Assembly (NCBI RefSeq): GCF_006716865.1
Contig: NZ_VFPT01000001.1
Coordinates: 2,785,001 to 2,849,000 of the forward strand
Source of the DNA: Roseinatronobacter monicus
GTDB lineage: Bacteria; Pseudomonadota; Alphaproteobacteria; Rhodobacterales; Rhodobacteraceae
Direction of reading: 5' to 3'
DNA: 64,000 nucleotides
Part shown: piece after piece, positions 61,944 to 64,000 of the stretch
Position numbering within the stretch: position 1 is the first letter of the stretch
Layout: each line of letters starts with the position of its first letter
Position numbers and translations under genes: made by a program
The notes under the pieces: model-generated
Seen by the model: the letters and a program-made list of their open reading frames with translations, nothing else
What the model was told of the DNA's origin: nothing
Database searches by the model: none

Positions 61944-64000
61944 ATGGATCATTCAAACAGCCACCCCGTGTTGCCCCTGCGCGACATGGTGGTCTTCCCC
62001 CACATGATCGTCCCACTTTTCGTGGGCCGGGAAAAATCAGTGCGCGCGCTTGAGGCTGTCATGGCCGAAGACCGGCAAATCCTGCTTGTCGCACAGAAAG
62101 ATCACACCCAAGAAAACCCCGAAGCGGCAGACATTTTTACCGTCGGCGTGCTGGCGAATGTCTTGCAATTGCTGAAACTTCCCGACGGAACAGTCAAAGT
62201 TCTGGTCGAGGGGCGCACACGCGTGCAGATCGAGGATTTTGTCGAGAATGAAGATTATTTTGAGGCGGTCGCCCGCGACTTCCCTGATGAAGTTGGCGAT
62301 TCCGCGTCGATCAAGGCGCTGATGCGCGCCGTTCAGACAGAATTCGAGCGCTATGCGAAAATGCGCAAGAACGTGCCTGACGAAGCCCTTGCCGCGATTG
62401 CTGAAGCAGATGATGCCGCCGTTCTGGCCGATCTTGCCGCCGGGCATCTGGGCACCAGCGTTGCCGAAAAGCAGAAACTTCTGGAAGCGGAAAACACCTC
62501 CGAGCGGCTGGAAAAGCTTTATGGCATGATGCAGGGCGAGTTGTCCGTCCTACAGGTCGAGCGCAAGATCAAGACCCGCGTGAAAAGCCAGATGGAGCGG
62601 ACACAGCGCGAATATTACCTGAATGAACAGATGAAGGCCATTCAGAAGGAATTGGGCGATGGCGAAGACGGTCAGAACGAACTGGCCGAATTGGAAAACC
62701 GCATCAAGGCCACCAAATTCAGCAAGGAAGCGCGCGACAAGGCCGAGGCCGAGTTGAAGAAGCTGAAAAACATGTCCCCCATGTCAGCCGAAGCGACCGT
62801 GGTGCGCAACTATCTGGACTGGATGCTGTCGATCCCGTGGGGTGTGAAAAGCCGCGTCAAGAAAGACCTTGGCCGCGCGCAGGATGTTCTGGACGCAGAC
62901 CACTACAGCCTTGAAAAGGTCAAGGAACGCATCGTCGAATATCTGGCCGTGCAGGCACGCAGTCAAAATCTCAAAGGCCCGATCATGTGCCTTGTCGGCC
63001 CGCCCGGTGTGGGCAAAACCAGCCTTGGCCGGTCTGTGGCGCGTGCCACAGGGCGCGAATTTATCCGCATTTCGCTGGGCGGTGTGCGCGACGAATCCGA
63101 GATCCGGGGCCACCGTCGTACCTATATCGGCTCTATGCCCGGCAAGATTATTCAGGCGTTGAAGAAAGCCAAGACAACGAACCCGCTCATCTTGCTCGAT
63201 GAGATTGACAAAATGGGGCAGGATTTCCGCGGCGACCCGGCCTCCGCCATGCTCGAGGTGCTGGACCCGGAACAGAACGCAACCTTTGTCGACCATTATC
63301 TGGAAGTGGAGTATGACCTCTCGAATGTCATGTTCCTGACCACGGCGAACACCTACAACATGCCGGGGCCGTTACTGGACCGGATGGAGATTATTCCACT
63401 GTCCGGCTATACAGAAGATGAGAAACTGGAAATTGCCCGTCGCCACCTGCTGGACAAATCGTTCAAAAATCATGGGCTGCGCAAGGGTGAGTTGACCATC
63501 TCTGACGCCGCAATCACCGAAATCCTGCGCCGCTACACGCGCGAAGCCGGTGTGCGCAATCTGGAGCGTGAACTAAACAAAATTGCCCGCAAAGCGGTTA
63601 CCAAGATCGTCAGAAAAGAAACTGACAAGGTCATCGTCGCGCGCGACAACCTTGCCGATTTTCTGGGCGTGCCGCGTCACCGGTTCGGACTGGCCGAAAA
63701 GGAAGATCAGATCGGTGTTGTCACGGGTCTGGCATGGACACAGGTGGGCGGCGATCTGTTGCAGATCGAAGCACTGCGCCTGCCCGGCAAGGGCCGGATG
63801 AAAACGACCGGCACGCTGGGCGACGTGATGAAGGAGTCGATTGATGCGGCCAATTCTTATGTCCGCTCAATCGCGCCAGAGATCGGGGTAAAACCGCCGC
63901 GATTTGACCGGCTGGACATCCATGTCCACGTGCCGGAAGGTGCAACACCCAAGGACGGACCCAGTGCAGGGATTGCGATGGTGACATCCATCGTGTCTGT
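61944..64000 (+). CDS. lon: ATP-dependent protease Lon (cut by window edge)
   Basis: The first 685 codons of Lon, the AAA+ serine protease that removes damaged and short-lived proteins. It starts MDHSNSHPVLPLRDMVVFPH at ATG 61944. The substrate-binding LON domain is about 1-205. Walker A GPPGVGKTS is at 352-360, Walker B NPLILLDEIDKMG follows, and EYDLSNVMFLTTANTYNMP is further on. The catalytic serine is in KDGPSAGIAM (S674). The catalytic lysine and C-terminus lie beyond the window. Start and spacing match the family. Confidence 0.97.
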   Translation, partial: MDHSNSHPVLPLRDMVVFPHMIVPLFVGREKSVRALEAVMAEDRQILLVAQKDHTQENPEAADIFTVGVLANVLQLLKLPDGTVKVLVEGRTRVQIEDFVENEDYFEAVARDFPDEVGDSASIKALMRAVQTEFERYAKMRKNVPDEALAAIAEADDAAVLADLAAGHLGTSVAEKQKLLEAENTSERLEKLYGMMQGELSVLQVERKIKTRVKSQMERTQREYYLNEQMKAIQKELGDGEDGQNELAELENRIKATKFSKEARDKAEAELKKLKNMSPMSAEATVVRNYLDWMLSIPWGVKSRVKKDLGRAQDVLDADHYSLEKVKERIVEYLAVQARSQNLKGPIMCLVGPPGVGKTSLGRSVARATGREFIRISLGGVRDESEIRGHRRTYIGSMPGKIIQALKKAKTTNPLILLDEIDKMGQDFRGDPASAMLEVLDPEQNATFVDHYLEVEYDLSNVMFLTTANTYNMPGPLLDRMEIIPLSGYTEDEKLEIARRHLLDKSFKNHGLRKGELTISDAAITEILRRYTREAGVRNLERELNKIARKAVTKIVRKETDKVIVARDNLADFLGVPRHRFGLAEKEDQIGVVTGLAWTQVGGDLLQIEALRLPGKGRMKTTGTLGDVMKESIDAANSYVRSIAPEIGVKPPRFDRLDIHVHVPEGATPKDGPSAGIAMVTSIVS

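Noticed and set aside
1..64000. CRISPR array
   Set aside because: No run of short direct repeats with regular spacers was seen; repeats found are dispersed, inverted or insertion-sequence ends.

Overview
The window looks like a chromosome segment of an alphaproteobacterium of the Rhodobacterales (Rhodobacter/Roseobacter type). The evidence is the high-GC core genes, the gene order (dapF-mtaB, ureDABC-x-EFG, def-def-like-fmt, a valine-degradation cluster next to a LysR regulator, lon) and dispersed intergenic repeats. Two tRNA genes are present: Lys at 31.7 kb and Gln at 47.05 kb. I saw no CRISPR array and no rRNA.

Left part (1-31.7 kb) is an accessory, defence-type region that ends at the 3' end of tRNA-Lys. 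It holds a DUF805 protein, an OmpA-like envelope protein, and an orphan type VI secretion delivery cluster (hcp, vgrG, a candidate immunity/effector pair, a broken gene, PAAR). It continues with a serine recombinase, a complete type I restriction-modification operon (hsdM, hsdS, hsdR) coupled to a YgjP-like metallopeptidase gene, and a two-gene nuclease/HerA-ATPase operon of the DUF4297-HerA anti-phage type. Last comes a gene of unknown function cut twice by insertion sequences. If both elements and one copy of each target duplication are removed, that gene reads as one 373-codon frame with nuclease-like features. IS21, IS66, ISL3 and ISAs1 elements sit here, all with matching target duplications, which suggests recent insertion.

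Middle part (31.7-47.1 kb) is core metabolism: lysine/peptidoglycan precursor synthesis (dapF), tRNA methylthiolation (mtaB), urease with its accessory genes, exonuclease III, and valine catabolism (LysR, mmsA, isobutyryl-CoA dehydrogenase, 3-hydroxyisobutyryl-CoA hydrolase, mmsB). An alternative oxidase gene here carries an in-frame stop.

Right part begins with a short AT-rich block (about 47.1-53.2 kb) of surface-polysaccharide genes: a GT25, a nucleotidyltransferase gene split by a second ISL3 copy, and a frameshifted GT2, with an IS1380 at the nucleotidyltransferase ribosome binding site. Core genes then resume: an EamA transporter, small unknown proteins, fmt, a peptide-deformylase-like gene lacking catalytic residues, def, a PatB/MalY aminotransferase, a glutathionyl-hydroquinone reductase, a lytic transglycosylase, a DUF2853 protein and lon, which runs off the right edge.

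Insertion boundaries, target duplications and reconstructed frames were read directly from the sequence. Family names rest on recognised motifs, and no database search was run.
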